Shown piece after piece: positions 38,507 to 46,287 of a DNA stretch of 64,000 nucleotides. A program made the translations under genes and the position numbers. The notes beneath the pieces are model-generated. The model saw only the letters and a program-made list of their open reading frames with translations. It ran no database searches and was not told the origin of the DNA. Origin of the DNA: Streptosporangium brasiliense (lineage in GTDB: Bacteria; Actinomycetota; Actinomycetes; Streptosporangiales; Streptosporangiaceae). Position 1 is the stretch's first letter, and the number at the start of each line of letters is the position of its first letter. Where the stretch lies: contig NZ_JAUSRB010000002.1 in assembly GCF_030811595.1 (NCBI RefSeq), forward strand, positions 682,001 through 746,000, in the 5' to 3' direction.

Positions 38507-39802
38507 TCAGTCCCCTCCGAACATACGGTCTCGCGTCACACGCGCCACCCCGGGGTTGTCGGCGAACACCCCGTCCACCCGGAGCCGGTACAGCCGCTTC
38601 AACCAGCCCGTCACGTCCCCGACGGCCCGGCGGTAGGCCGAACCGCCGGGACGGCCCCGCCGGTACTCCGCCGGGAGCTTGGCGTTCTCGTCGCGGATCG
38701 TCGAGACGTGGACCTGGAGACCGTAACGGTGGGCGTCCTGGACGAGCGAGGTGGGCGGATCCGTCCTCCCGTCGGGTCCGACCGGCACGATCCGCGTGGT
38801 GGTCACGCCGATGCCGTCGGCGTAGGTGGCGATCTGCCGCAGCCCTTCCGAAGTGACGAGCTCGTCGCAGGTGAGAGCGTTGTCGACGTCGACCAGATCG
38901 TACGGCGCGCCGCTCCCCGATCCGATGAGCTGGATCAGCCGCAGCCGCGTGAGGGCCCGGAGCCGCTTGAGGTTGCTCGTCTCGAAGGACTGGATGAACA
39001 CCGGGTCGCACGCCTCGTCCCAGCCGTACCTCCGGAGGACCTCCAGCAGCGGCTCCTCGATCGGCAGCCCGATCGAGGCGAAGTAGGTCGGATATTTGAT
39101 CTCGGGATAGACGCCCACGCCGTGTTTCTGCGCGAGCTTGACGATCTCCTCCAATGTCGGGATCTGCGCTTTCCCGTCGTATGCCGCGTTGCCCGGCCGC
39201 CGCTTGGGGAAGCGCTCCCTGGCACGGAGGGTGCGCAGCTCGGCGAGGGTGAAGTCCTCGGTGAACCAGCCGGTCACCTGGCCGCCGTTGATGGTCTTGG
39301 TCGTCCTGCGGGCGGCGAACTCGGGGTGGTCGGCGACGTCGGTGGTCGCCGAGAGCTCGTTCTCGTGCCGGGAGACCAGCACGTGGTCCTTGGTGGAGAC
39401 CAGGTCCGGCTCGATGTAGTCGGCGCCCATCTGGATGGCGACCTCGTAGGACAGGAGCGTGTGCTCGGGCCGGAAGGCGCTGGCTCCGCGGTGCGCGACG
39501 ACGATCGGCGTCCGGGCGCCGCGCCCGTGCCTGGCGGACGCGCCCGCGGACCGGCCGGGGGTGGGCACCACCGGTTTCGGGGGCCGGGCCCTGCGGGCGG
39601 AGCGGGCCGTACCGGCGGACCGGACTCCCCCTGACGACCGGGCCGAGCTCACCGGTCCGACCAGGTTCACGGGCCGCATCGGGCCCGCCGCCTGAAACGG
39701 GCTCACGGGGCGGGTAGGGCCGGCCGGTCGAGCCGGGCCTGTGGGGTGGAGGGCGAGGAGCGTCACTCCTCCTACGAGCACGGCGAGGACATTGAGCGAC
39801 AT
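38507..39802 (-). CDS. Secreted glycerophosphodiester phosphodiesterase
   Basis: 431 residues from ATG 39800-39802. A hydrophobic export/anchor segment (1-20, MSLNVLAVLVGGVTLLALHP) is followed by a basic Pro/Ala/Arg linker (20-95) and the GDPD barrel: VVAHRGASAFRPEHT (104-115), ADYIEPDLVSTKDHVLVSRHE, KIPTLEEIVKL-like IPTLEEIVKLAQ, GVYPEIKYPTYF and DGVFADNPG. It splits glycerophosphodiesters to glycerol-3-phosphate outside the membrane. It is preceded by a promoter and leader shared with the gene at 43289-44263. Confidence 0.9.
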   Translation of the reverse strand: MSLNVLAVLVGGVTLLALHPTGPARPAGPTRPVSPFQAAGPMRPVNLVGPVSSARSSGGVRSAGTARSARRARPPKPVVPTPGRSAGASARHGRGARTPIVVAHRGASAFRPEHTLLSYEVAIQMGADYIEPDLVSTKDHVLVSRHENELSATTDVADHPEFAARRTTKTINGGQVTGWFTEDFTLAELRTLRARERFPKRRPGNAAYDGKAQIPTLEEIVKLAQKHGVGVYPEIKYPTYFASIGLPIEEPLLEVLRRYGWDEACDPVFIQSFETSNLKRLRALTRLRLIQLIGSGSGAPYDLVDVDNALTCDELVTSEGLRQIATYADGIGVTTTRIVPVGPDGRTDPPTSLVQDAHRYGLQVHVSTIRDENAKLPAEYRRGRPGGSAYRRAVGDVTGWLKRLYRLRVDGVFADNPGVARVTRDRMFGGD

Positions 39803-39823
39803 TTTCCCGACCACCCGGGTACA

Positions 39824-39898
39824 CCCCCACGTTCCTACTTCGCGGGGGGCACACTGGTACAAACAGTTCTACCCTGAGCGGCCGAACGGCTAACGATC
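39824..39898 (-). promoter_or_regulatory. Sigma-B/F-like promoter plus C-rich/G-rich leader hairpin (copy 1)
   Basis: Minus strand: GATCGTTA (39891-39898), 16-nt spacer, GGGTAGA (39868-39874), then CCCCCC (39844-39849) that can pair with GGGGG (39824-39828) about 20 nt before the start codon. The same elements at the same promoter spacing occur at 44273-44349. GTT-N14-16-GGGTA is the pattern of sigma-B/SigF promoters; assignment is inference. Confidence 0.55.
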
Positions 39899-40208
39899 GG
39901 CCGAGCCAGGAAGGCCAGGGAGGCCCGGCGGACTACCGCTCCCGGATCAGCGTGAGCCCGTCCGCGCCGTGCCGGGCAGGATCAGGCACGGGTACGAGGC
40001 GCCGTCCGGCCACGGGCCGTGGTCGAGCCCGATGGAGAACACCTCCGCCGACAGCGGCCCCGTCCGCCCGGGCGCGTGCGGAGCCGTACGGCGGGCGGGG
40101 ATTTCCCCTTCTGTCGGGCCCTGAGCGGCAAAACCCCACAATGCCGGGTCCAAGGACCCTTCCGGTAACGCCGACAGAGGCGCAGTCTTGAAATGGGAGG
40201 TGTTGGTA

Positions 40209-40478
40209 ATGGAATCAAAGGAATGGACTGTACAGATATTCATCAGCGAGGACGACGCCGACGCCGTCACCACCGCCAAGGCCGTGCTGATGACGGCGGA
40301 CGGCAGGAAACGGGAATGCGTCGCGCACGCCCGGCGTAACCCGGACGACCAGCCTGTTCCGTCGATCGGCGACGAGCTGGCCGCCGGACGTGCCCTGTCC
40401 GACCTGGCCGGCAAGCTGATGCGGGAAGGCGCGGAGGACGTCGCCCAGATGGCTGGGCACGCGCCCAGAGCATGGTGA
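40209..40478 (+). CDS. DUF1876 protein
   Basis: 89 residues: MESKEWTVQIFISEDDADAVTTAKAVLMTADGRKRECVAHARRNPDD, then SIGDELAAGRALSDLAGKLM. This is the full length of the DUF1876 family of small actinobacterial proteins resembling double-stranded-RNA-binding folds; function unknown. The ATG at 40209 is preferred because GGAGGT lies 8 nt upstream; an in-frame ATG at 40188 has no site. The upstream gap 39899-40208 has no other clear gene. Confidence 0.8.
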   Translation: MESKEWTVQIFISEDDADAVTTAKAVLMTADGRKRECVAHARRNPDDQPVPSIGDELAAGRALSDLAGKLMREGAEDVAQMAGHAPRAW

Positions 40479-40561
40479 GCCCTCGCCCGTCCCAGGGCCC
40501 CCGCCGGCTCTGGCGGGGGCCCTGACCCGGCCTCGGGACGGACGGGACCACCAGGCCCGTC

Positions 40562-41614
40562 TCACCGCCCGGAGTTCTGGATCAGCACGCCGAGGCCGTC
40601 GAGCATCGCCCGCAGGCCGAGCTCGAAGATCGCGTCGAGATCGAGGTCGTAACCGTCCTCCAGGTCCGCGACGACCCTGGAGAACGTCGGCAGAGCCCCC
40701 GAGGCGAGTTGCCCGGAGAGGACGGGCTCCTGGGTGTCCATCCATTCGTCTCCGGTGACGCCGGTGTCCGCTTCGGCCTGGGCCTCCGACTCCAGGTTCA
40801 CGGCGATTCCCCGGACGTAGCTGTAGAGCAGGACGTGCACGTTGAGCATGGTCTCCGCGTCGAGACCGAGGCCGTCCACCGCGCTCATCGTCCATTCGGC
40901 GTAGGCCATCAGGTTGGGCAGCGGCAGCGGCCGGGTCACCGAGCCGGCCTGCGCCAGCCACGGGTGCCGCCGGTAGGTGGACCACAGCAGCCGCGCCACC
41001 AGTTCGAGGCGCGCCCGCCACCCCGTGAGCGGCTCCTCCGGATATCGGATCTCACCGCACGCCGTGTCGATCATCAGCAGGACGAGATCTTCCTTGTCCC
41101 GTATGTGGCGGTACAGCGACATGGTGGCGACATCGAGCTTGGCCGCGACGCCGCGCATGGACAGGGCGTCCAGCCCCTCGGTGTCGGCGATGCCGATCGC
41201 GGCGCGGGCGATGCGCTCCCGGGTCAGCCCCTGATCGGGATCGTGGGCCGTACGGCGCGGGCCGGCCGGCCGGGACGGCGCCGGACGGGGCGCGGAGCGC
41301 GGCCCGGACCCGGGCTGCGATCCGGACCCGGCCCCGGGCTGTGGCCCGGGCGGGGACCCGGGCTGTGGCCCAGGCGGGGACCCGGGCCCGGCCACCACGG
41401 TGCCGACGCGGGGCACCGCCTGAACGGCTCCCTCCTGGCGCAGGATGGTCAGAGCCTTGGTGGCGGTCGCGATCGCCACGCCCCACTCCCGGGCGACCTG
41501 CCGGGTCGAGGGCACCCGGTCGCCGGCACGGAGCTCACCGGCCGCGATGCGGCGGCGGATCTCGGTGACGATCCTCAGGTAGGGGGGATCAGGCTGGGCA
41601 GCGGGCCGGTTCAC
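40562..41614 (-). CDS. GntR-TetR fusion transcriptional regulator
   Basis: 350 residues with two DNA-binding modules. Residues about 10-75 are a GntR winged helix (YLRIVTEIRRRIAAGELRAGDRVPSTRQVAREWGVAIATATKALTILRQEG). A Gly/Pro/Gln repeat linker (GSPPGPQPG) follows, then a TetR helix-turn-helix (ERIARAAIGIADTEGLDALSMRGVAAKLDVATMSLYRHIRDKEDL) and a TetR C-terminal ligand domain. It is divergent from an FAD monooxygenase, with CTGTACTAGTACAG operators between; probable drug-responsive repressor. Confidence 0.88.
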   Translation of the reverse strand: MNRPAAQPDPPYLRIVTEIRRRIAAGELRAGDRVPSTRQVAREWGVAIATATKALTILRQEGAVQAVPRVGTVVAGPGSPPGPQPGSPPGPQPGAGSGSQPGSGPRSAPRPAPSRPAGPRRTAHDPDQGLTRERIARAAIGIADTEGLDALSMRGVAAKLDVATMSLYRHIRDKEDLVLLMIDTACGEIRYPEEPLTGWRARLELVARLLWSTYRRHPWLAQAGSVTRPLPLPNLMAYAEWTMSAVDGLGLDAETMLNVHVLLYSYVRGIAVNLESEAQAEADTGVTGDEWMDTQEPVLSGQLASGALPTFSRVVADLEDGYDLDLDAIFELGLRAMLDGLGVLIQNSGR

Positions 41615-41640
41615 GATCGCCTTCCGTCCGGTGGAGCCGC

Positions 41641-41654
41641 CTGTACTAGTACAG
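41641..41654. promoter_or_regulatory. Operator 1 for the GntR-TetR regulator
   Basis: Perfect palindrome CTGTACTAGTACAG 27 nt upstream of the regulator start. Confidence 0.6.
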
Positions 41655-41741
41655 GCCGACCTGCCCCGAGGGTAGCGGAACCCCTCGATGACCAGGGACG
41701 GCGGCGGCCCGGCGGATCGCCGAGGACGGGCGCCCTGCCTA

Positions 41742-41755
41742 CTGTACTAGTGCAG
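41742..41755. promoter_or_regulatory. Operator 2 for the GntR-TetR regulator
   Basis: CTGTACTAGTGCAG, one mismatch from operator 1, centred 101 bp away (near ten helical turns), so looping between the sites is possible. Confidence 0.55.
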
Positions 41756-41820
41756 AATTTCCCGAGAGTCTCCGGAAAACCCGTGCTCAATGGCCATGTC
41801 GAGTTGCCTAATCGCATGCG

Positions 41821-41850
41821 TACGCCGTACATTCAACTGTGTACGGCGTA
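41821..41850 (+). promoter_or_regulatory. Inverted repeat in the monooxygenase promoter region
   Basis: Perfect 11-bp arms TACGCCGTACA and TGTACGGCGTA around 8 nt, 61 nt before the monooxygenase start. Could be an operator or an RNA hairpin; the CGTAC core also resembles the operators at 41641 and 41742 (GTAC). Confidence 0.45.
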
Positions 41851-41911
41851 GCCGGCGGGGCCGTCACCGGCCGGCCGCGTCCCCCTCCCTCGACATCCGC
41901 CAGGAGTCCCC

Positions 41912-43048
41912 ATGAGAGACCACGACATCCTCGTCTCCGGTGCGAGCATCGCCGGGCCCGCGCTGGCCTACTGGCTGCGCCGCCACGGCTTCAATCCCAC
42001 CGTCGTGGAGAAGGCCCCCCGGCTCCGCCCCGGAGGTCAGGCGGTCGACATCCGCGGCGCGGCGCTCGGCGTCGTCGAGCGGATGGGATTGCTGGCCGAC
42101 ATCCGGCGGATGGACGCCGCGATGCGCGGGATGTCCTTCGTCGACAGCGCCGGCGAGGTGCTGCACAGCACCACCGAGGAGACCCTGACCGGCGGCGAGG
42201 TCGGCAGCGAGGACGTGGAGATCCTCCGCGACGACCTGGCCGGCATCCTCTACGAGGCCACCCGTGACGGCGTCGAATACCTCTTCGGCGATTCGATCAC
42301 CTCCCTCGCGCAGGACGACGACGGGGTGCGGGTCACCTTCGAGCGGGGCGCACCGCGCACCTTCGGACTCGTCGTCGGCGCCGACGGCCTGCACTCCAAC
42401 GTGCGCGCGCTGGCCTTTGGCGAGGAGTCCCGGTTCATCCGCCACCTGGACACCTACCTGTCGGTCTTCACCACTGACAACTTCCTGGATCTGGACCACT
42501 GGCAGGTGTTCCACCGGACCCCGGGGAAGATGTCCGGCCTCTACAGCGCGCGGAACAACACCGAGGCCAGGGCGGTCCTCGGTTTCGAGTCGCCACGGCT
42601 GGACTACGACCACCGCGACATCACCCGGCACAAGCAGATCGTGGCCGAACGCTTCGCCGACGACGGCTGGGAGACCGCCAGGCTGCTGAAGGCCATGTGG
42701 GAGGCGCCCGACTTCCACTTCGACTCCATGAGCCAGATCCGCATGGACAGCTGGTCCAACGGACGGGTCTCACTGGTCGGGGACGCGGGTTACTGCGGCT
42801 CTCCGCTGTCGGGTCAGGGCACGACCCTCGCCCTGGTCGGCGCCTACGTCCTGGCCGGAGAGCTCCTGGCGGCGGGCGGGGACCACCGGGTGGGGCTGGC
42901 CCGCTACGAGGAGGAGATGCGGGAGTTCGCCGGCCTGAACCAGGATTTCGCGCTGCGGGTGAGCGAGTGGCAGAAGGACCAGAGCCGTCCGATGCCGGAC
43001 ATCCGGGAGCTGTCCAACGCCATCACGCTCAAGGACTACCGGAGCTGA
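41912..43048 (+). CDS. FAD-dependent monooxygenase
   Basis: 378 residues of the PHBH/TetX-like group. FAD-binding GASIAGPALAYWLRRHG (9-25) with Glu in VVEKAPRLRPGGQAVDIRG, the DG motif LVVGADGLHSNVR and GDAGYCGSPLSGQGTTLALVGAYVLAGEL are present. AGGAG lies 5 nt before the ATG. The arrangement with a divergent repressor suggests inactivation or modification of an aromatic compound or antibiotic; the substrate is unknown. Confidence 0.87.
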   Translation: MRDHDILVSGASIAGPALAYWLRRHGFNPTVVEKAPRLRPGGQAVDIRGAALGVVERMGLLADIRRMDAAMRGMSFVDSAGEVLHSTTEETLTGGEVGSEDVEILRDDLAGILYEATRDGVEYLFGDSITSLAQDDDGVRVTFERGAPRTFGLVVGADGLHSNVRALAFGEESRFIRHLDTYLSVFTTDNFLDLDHWQVFHRTPGKMSGLYSARNNTEARAVLGFESPRLDYDHRDITRHKQIVAERFADDGWETARLLKAMWEAPDFHFDSMSQIRMDSWSNGRVSLVGDAGYCGSPLSGQGTTLALVGAYVLAGELLAAGGDHRVGLARYEEEMREFAGLNQDFALRVSEWQKDQSRPMPDIRELSNAITLKDYRS

Positions 43049-43133
43049 CGGACACGGCCCACCCCGGGGCGCCACCGGCCCCGGAGCCGACCGGCACAGC
43101 CCGCCCCGGCGCGCCCGGCCCCGGGGCGCGCCC

Positions 43134-43162
43134 GTGCGAGGCCGGAGGCCCCGGCCTCGCAC
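43134..43162 (+). terminator. Terminator after the monooxygenase gene
   Basis: 12-bp perfect stem GTGCGAGGCCGG (43134-43145) with 43151-43162. It may also serve the convergent repeat-protein gene. Confidence 0.65.
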
Positions 43163-43288
43163 ACGACCCGGCGGTACGGCCAGGCCGAAGGTACGGCCGG
43201 GCCCTCCTGGACACCTCTGTTGTCCTCTGGCCGGTTGTCCTCTGGCCGCCGATCGCCGGACCGCCGACGCCGGATCAACGTCGCCCGA

Positions 43289-44263
43289 TCACCTTGCGGC
43301 CGGTCCGCCGCCTACTTGTCCGCTGCCTGCCGGTCCGCTGCCTACTTGTCCGCTGCCTGCTTGTCCGCTGCCGACCGGTCCTTCCTGGTCCGGTGCCACC
43401 CCGGGGCGGATGATCTGGACGTCGGACGTTCTCTGCCTGGGATGCCCGTTCAACCACTCACCCAGCCGCTTGGCGCTCCAGCCTCGGGGCCGCTCGGTCG
43501 ACCAGCCATCCTGCCGGCCCGCGGCCGCTCCCCGGTAGCGCCGGGGACCCGGGCCGTCGGCCCGCTCGCCCCTCAGGTCCCGGTAGCGCCGGGAATCCGG
43601 GCCGTCGGGCCGGCCGAGTCCGGGGTCGCGGTACCGCCGGGAATCCGGGCCGCCCGGCCGGCCGAGTCCCGGATCACGGTAGCGTCCGGGTCCCAGGCCG
43701 TCGGCCCGCTCGCCTCGGAGCCCCCGGTGCCGCCCGATCGCCCCCTCCTGCGGCTGCCTGGCGGCGGACCCTCCGTACGCCGGTCCCCGATACCGCCTGG
43801 GATCCAGGCCGTCAGGCCGCTCGACGCCCGACCCCCGGTAGCGCCGGGGCATCGGCCCGTCGGGCCGCTCGGCCCTCGATCCTCGGTAGCGCCTGGGTAT
43901 CGGGCCCTCAGGCCGCTCGACCCTCGACCCCCGGTACTGCCGGGGCATCAGCCCATCGGGCCGCTCGACCCTCGACCCCCGGTAGCGCCTGGGTATCGGC
44001 CCGTCGGTCCGCCCGGCCCGATGCCCCCGGTAGTGCCGGGCCCGCGGCCCGTCGGTCCGCCCGAACGCCCGGCCCCGGTGCCGGTCGGCGGCCGGTTCCG
44101 GCTGCCTGACCGTCCAGGCCACATGCCGCTTGGCGGTCGAGTTCCCCGGCCGCTTGACCACCCAGCTCGGGGACCGGTTGGACGTCGGCTTCGAATGCTG
44201 GACGGCGCCGATCGCCGCCACCCCTATGAGTACGGCCATCACACCGGCCCGTACGACGCTCAT
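43289..44263 (-). CDS. Secreted Arg/Tyr-rich tandem-repeat protein
   Basis: 324 residues. Signal peptide MSVVRAGVMAVLIGVAAIGA, a basic N-terminal region with WVVKRPGNSTAKRHVAWTVRQ, about nine 16-19-residue repeats of the form RPDGPxPRRYRGSRVE (about 75-240) and a Gly/Ser/Gln tail (GSGQVGSGPAGSGQV). Very high pI. I recognise no family. The frame is supported by the signal peptide and by the promoter/leader shared with the secreted phosphodiesterase gene. It could bind teichoic-acid-like polymers or DNA at the surface (guess). Confidence 0.62.
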   Translation of the reverse strand: MSVVRAGVMAVLIGVAAIGAVQHSKPTSNRSPSWVVKRPGNSTAKRHVAWTVRQPEPAADRHRGRAFGRTDGPRARHYRGHRAGRTDGPIPRRYRGSRVERPDGLMPRQYRGSRVERPEGPIPRRYRGSRAERPDGPMPRRYRGSGVERPDGLDPRRYRGPAYGGSAARQPQEGAIGRHRGLRGERADGLGPGRYRDPGLGRPGGPDSRRYRDPGLGRPDGPDSRRYRDLRGERADGPGPRRYRGAAAGRQDGWSTERPRGWSAKRLGEWLNGHPRQRTSDVQIIRPGVAPDQEGPVGSGQAGSGQVGSGPAGSGQVGGGPAAR

Positions 44264-44272
44264 CTGCGCACA

Positions 44273-44349
44273 CCCCCACTTTCCGATCTGTCGGGGGGTC
44301 CGCTTCTACAGAGCTCTCTCTACCCGGGTTGGCCGGGCAGATAACGATC
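44273..44349 (-). promoter_or_regulatory. Sigma-B/F-like promoter plus leader hairpin (copy 2)
   Basis: GATCGTTA (44342-44349), 16-nt spacer, GGGTAGA (44319-44325), CCCCCC (44293-44298) and GGGGG (44273-44277) 9 nt before the ATG. Spacing and core match copy 1 at 39824-39898. Confidence 0.55.
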
Positions 44350-44509
44350 ATAGATCAGAGCCGCCCAGGTCACGAGCACCGCGCTCGCGTCCCGACCAGC
44401 AGGTGTGCGCTCCGTCGAACGCTCCCGCCCGGCCCGCGCCGGCATCGCCGAGGAGATCGCCCGGGTCGTCGACGCCCCCGGGGGCATCGGTCACGCGGAT
44501 GGAGCCGTG

Positions 44510-45007
44510 TCACGCGCGCGGCAGGCGGGGCGTGCCGCGGAAATAGTCGTTCGCCGCCGGGGCGAACATCATCGCCATGGCACCCAGGACGGCCACGAGG
44601 TGCACGATCCGGCTCCCGGCGAACACGAACGACATCGCGTCGGCCTCCGCGACGGCCTGGCCGAGCGAGTTCCCGTCGAGCAGCCACCGGATCGGCTCGA
44701 TCACCAGGGAGATGGTGCCGAAGATGCCGAGGGACAGGGCGAGGGCGATACGGGCCCAGCCGCGGCCCTGCCGCAGGCGGACGGCCATGAAGATCGCCAC
44801 CGCGAAGACCGCCAGCCGGAACCCCAGCCCCCCGGCGAGGTCGGCGAACGACGCCGACCCGCTGACCAGCGCGCCGGTGACGGCCAGGGCGGCCTCGAAG
44901 GCGCCGGCGCCGACGGCGGTGAGCCAGAGCGCCGAGGCGGTCTTGACGGCCGCCGGGACGGCCGGCGGGCTGTTCAGGGTCTGCGGTGCGTGCTGCTGCG
45001 TTGCCAT
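44510..45007 (-). CDS. Small polytopic membrane protein
   Basis: 165 residues with four predicted helices (TASALWLTAVGAGAFEAALAV, LGFRLAVFAVAIFMAVRL, IALALSLGIFGTISLVIEPI, IVHLVAVLGAMAMMFAPA) and a C-terminal NDYFRGTP. It resembles unnamed actinobacterial four-helix proteins; no function is assignable. GGAGGTACCTCC, itself a palindrome, directly precedes the ATG and could fold over the ribosome binding site. Confidence 0.72.
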   Translation of the reverse strand: MATQQHAPQTLNSPPAVPAAVKTASALWLTAVGAGAFEAALAVTGALVSGSASFADLAGGLGFRLAVFAVAIFMAVRLRQGRGWARIALALSLGIFGTISLVIEPIRWLLDGNSLGQAVAEADAMSFVFAGSRIVHLVAVLGAMAMMFAPAANDYFRGTPRLPRA

Positions 45008-45107
45008 GGAGGTACCTCCGGACGGGGGATCGGGTATGCCCCGAGTCTTTCTCGCGCGGCGGGCCGGGACATGCCCGTCCGCACCCTGATCCGGAGTAGG
45101 GAGGGCC

Positions 45108-45188
45108 CTACCGGCGCTCCGGCGCCGTGGCCCGGACGGTTTCCAGCAGTGCGGCGCCCACGAGCAGCAGCCCGGCCGCGGCGGTTAC
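45108..45188 (-). pseudogene. Possible C-terminal remnant of a membrane protein
   Basis: Reading VTAAAGLLLVGAALLETVRATAPERR then TAG, immediately after the SDR stop in another frame. It has good codon use and a helix-like hydrophobic run but no start codon. It may be a gene fragment; weak evidence. Confidence 0.25.
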
Positions 45189-45916
45189 GCGGTCGTGCCG
45201 GCGTCGACGGTGACGGACGCGCCGGTGATGTTGCGGCCGCCCTCTCCCACCAGGTGCGCGACGGTGGCGGCGATGTCGTCGGGGCTGCAGTAGCGGTCCA
45301 GCGCCGTGTAGCCACGCTCCTCGTCGGCTCCGGGGCCGTCGGCGGGGTTCATCTCCGTGTCGGTCGAGCCCGGGTGGACGAGGTTGGCGGTGATGCCGCG
45401 AGGGCCGAGGTCGCGTGCCAGTCCTTTGGTGAGGCCGATCAGCGCCGACTTGCTCATCGCGTAGAGCGTCCAGCCCGGATAGGGCACCCGCTCGGCCAGG
45501 CTGCTGCCGATGGTGACGATCCTGCCTCCCGCGGTCATATGGCGGGCGGCGGCCTGGGCGAGCAGGAAGGACGCGCGCGCGTGGATCGCCAGCGTCCGGT
45601 CGACCTCCTCCAGTGTCACCTCCTCCAGCGGCCCGTAGGGGGCTGTGCCGGCGTTGTTGACGAGGATGTCGAGCCGTCCCAGCTCCGCGACGGTGCGCTC
45701 GACCGCGCCGGCCAGCGCGGCGGCGTCGGTGGCCTGGGCGGCGACGGCGACGCCGCGGGCGCCTGCGGCTTCGATCTCCTTGACCACCGCGGCGGCGCGG
45801 TGGGCCGCGCTCGCGTACGTGATGACCACGTCCGCGCCGTCCGCCGCCAGGCGCCGGGCGATCGCGGCCCCGATCCCGCGGCTCCCACCCGTGACGAGTG
45901 CGACCTTGCCTGTCAT
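45185..45916 (-). CDS. SDR-family oxidoreductase
   Basis: 243 residues. Classical short-chain dehydrogenase: cofactor motif TGGSRGIGAAIA, NNAG, the catalytic Ser in VTIGSSLAERVPYPG, YAMSK (Tyr-Lys) and PGSTDTEMNP. The residues after beta-2 (TYASAAHRAAA) suggest NADP(H). The ATG at 45914-45916 has GGAGGC upstream. Three palindromic operators lie just upstream and match one in front of the TetR gene at 51189. The substrate is unknown. Confidence 0.9.
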   Translation of the reverse strand: MTGKVALVTGGSRGIGAAIARRLAADGADVVITYASAAHRAAAVVKEIEAAGARGVAVAAQATDAAALAGAVERTVAELGRLDILVNNAGTAPYGPLEEVTLEEVDRTLAIHARASFLLAQAAARHMTAGGRIVTIGSSLAERVPYPGWTLYAMSKSALIGLTKGLARDLGPRGITANLVHPGSTDTEMNPADGPGADEERGYTALDRYCSPDDIAATVAHLVGEGGRNITGASVTVDAGTTA

Positions 45917-45941
45917 GCCTGCCTCCATCTGGTCCAGGTAA

Positions 45942-46014
45942 GCGGAACTGATTCCGTTTAAATTCAAGCGGAACTGATTCCGTTTAGCAAGCAGGAAACG
46001 GAACCCGTTCCGTA
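45942..46014. promoter_or_regulatory. Three TetR-type operators
   Basis: Sites 1 and 2 are identical 19-mers GCGGAACTGATTCCGTTTA (45942-45960 and 45968-45986), 26 bp apart. Site 3 is AAACGGAACCCGTTCCGTA (45996-46014). Core CGGAA-N4-TTCCG. They lie between the SDR (minus) and the peptide exporter (plus), so could control both. A fourth site is at 51159-51176. Confidence 0.7.
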
Positions 46015-46287
46015 TGCCGGGCGACGGTCGGCGCGCCGGGAGGCCGGGACGTCTGGACGCCTGGACGCCTGGACGCCGGGAGACTCCGGCCGGATGTGTC
46101 CGACCCGCGGATACGGGCGGCCCTTCGAGGGATACGGGCGGGCCTTGGAGGAGGGATCGCTACGCGGGTCAAGATCCGGCCGGAGCCGGAGAGGGCCGCA
46201 CGCCGTGCCGCGACCTCAAGGGGGCCACATGACCGCCCCAGTCACTCGCAACCGGGCTCAAAGCGGAGGGGCGGAGACTACCGACCC

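Noticed and set aside
39933..40139. Minus-strand frames ending LTLIRER or reading VFSIGLDHGPWPDGASYPCLILP
   Set aside because: Could be pieces of one frameshifted gene, but neither has a start signal or a family I recognise; too weak to list.
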